This document shows, one piece after another, positions 6,363-6,462 of a stretch of 6,462 nt of DNA; within the stretch, counting starts at the first letter, position 1, and each line of letters begins with the position of its first letter. The position numbers and the translations under genes are program-made. Source of the DNA: CAZPHU01 sp964586285 (GTDB lineage Bacteria; Fibrobacterota; Chitinivibrionia; Chitinivibrionales; CAYFVL01); assembly GCA_964586285.1 (NCBI GenBank), contig CAZPHU010000162.1, positions 1 to 6,462 of the forward strand, in the 5' to 3' direction. Below the pieces are notes generated by a model. It made no database searches and had not been told where the DNA came from. It saw only the letters and a program-made list of their open reading frames with translations.

Positions 6363-6396
6363 AATTAAAAAATTGCCTGTGATAGTGTTTTTAATT
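6363..6396. repeat. AT-rich inverted repeat after the lipoprotein gene
   Basis: Arms AATTAAAAA (6363-6371) and TTTTTAATT (6388-6396) are perfectly complementary around a 16-base loop, starting four bases after the stop codon. The position suits a transcript end and the second arm supplies a T-run, but the stem has no G or C, so as an intrinsic terminator it would be weak. It overlaps a possible promoter for the next gene. Confidence 0.4.
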
Positions 6397-6401
6397 AAAT
6401 T
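6373..6401 (+). promoter_or_regulatory. Possible sigma-70-type promoter for the downstream gene
   Basis: TTGCCT (6373-6378) and TAAATT (6396-6401) each match four of six consensus bases with a 17-bp spacer. They lie about 50 bp before the ATG at 6451. AT-rich DNA gives such matches easily, so this is only a candidate; the next gene could also be read through from the lipoprotein gene. Confidence 0.28.
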
Positions 6402-6450
6402 ATGGTCAAGGTAACCCGATCGTTGGCATCAACTTATCAGGAGAAGACCC

Positions 6451-6462
6451 ATGTCTGCCAAT
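6451..6462 (+). CDS. Start of a downstream gene (first four codons only)
   Basis: ATG at 6451 is preceded by a strong Shine-Dalgarno, AGGAG at 6439-6443, with a 7-base gap. It begins Met-Ser-Ala-Asn and runs off the window, so nothing can be said about its product. It lies 92 bp after the lipoprotein stop on the same strand and may or may not belong to the same operon. Confidence 0.6.

Overview
The window looks like chromosomal DNA of moderate GC from a Gram-negative, outer-membrane-bearing bacterium, most likely Fibrobacterota (Fibrobacter / Chitinispirillum-like) or a close relative. Two things point there. One is an unmistakable TIGR02147/DUF4423-type protein, a paralogous family first defined in Fibrobacter succinogenes. 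The other is a following lipoprotein with DUF2341 and LamG modules, a style common in that phylum. The lineage is inferred from gene families, not from a marker gene.

Layout. (a) 1-357, + strand: the 3' part of a gene cut by the left edge. Its residues near the start resemble a degenerate GIY-YIG domain. It converges on, and overlaps, the next gene. (b) 225-3329, - strand: one very long gene (1034 aa) that I cannot name. It has an all-helical, HEAT/ARM-like N-terminal half and a distinct alpha/beta-looking C-terminal region with a VVDGT motif and a helix-turn-helix-like segment. (c) 3330-3810: a 481-bp non-coding stretch between divergent genes. It holds a 20-bp palindrome, a run of small inverted repeats, a 15-bp repeat shared with the start of the long gene, the apparent relic of a LacI-type DNA-binding domain (about 3584-3778), and an 8-bp-period tandem repeat (3776-3815) that ends inside the next gene's start codon. 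(d) 3811-4638, +: TIGR02147/DUF4423 family putative regulator. (e) 4640-6358, +: lipoprotein with carboxypeptidase-regulatory-like, DUF2341 and LamG domains, one base after the regulator and so almost certainly in the same transcript. (f) 6359-6462: an AT-rich inverted repeat, a possible promoter, a good Shine-Dalgarno and the first four codons of another gene.

How the parts work together. The regulator-lipoprotein pair is the clearest functional unit: a cytoplasmic, probably DNA-binding protein translated next to an outer-membrane lipoprotein with carbohydrate- or protein-binding modules. The long minus-strand gene is transcribed away from this pair from the same intergenic region. I see no evidence that it belongs to the same pathway. 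No tRNA, rRNA, CRISPR array, transposase or integrase is visible.
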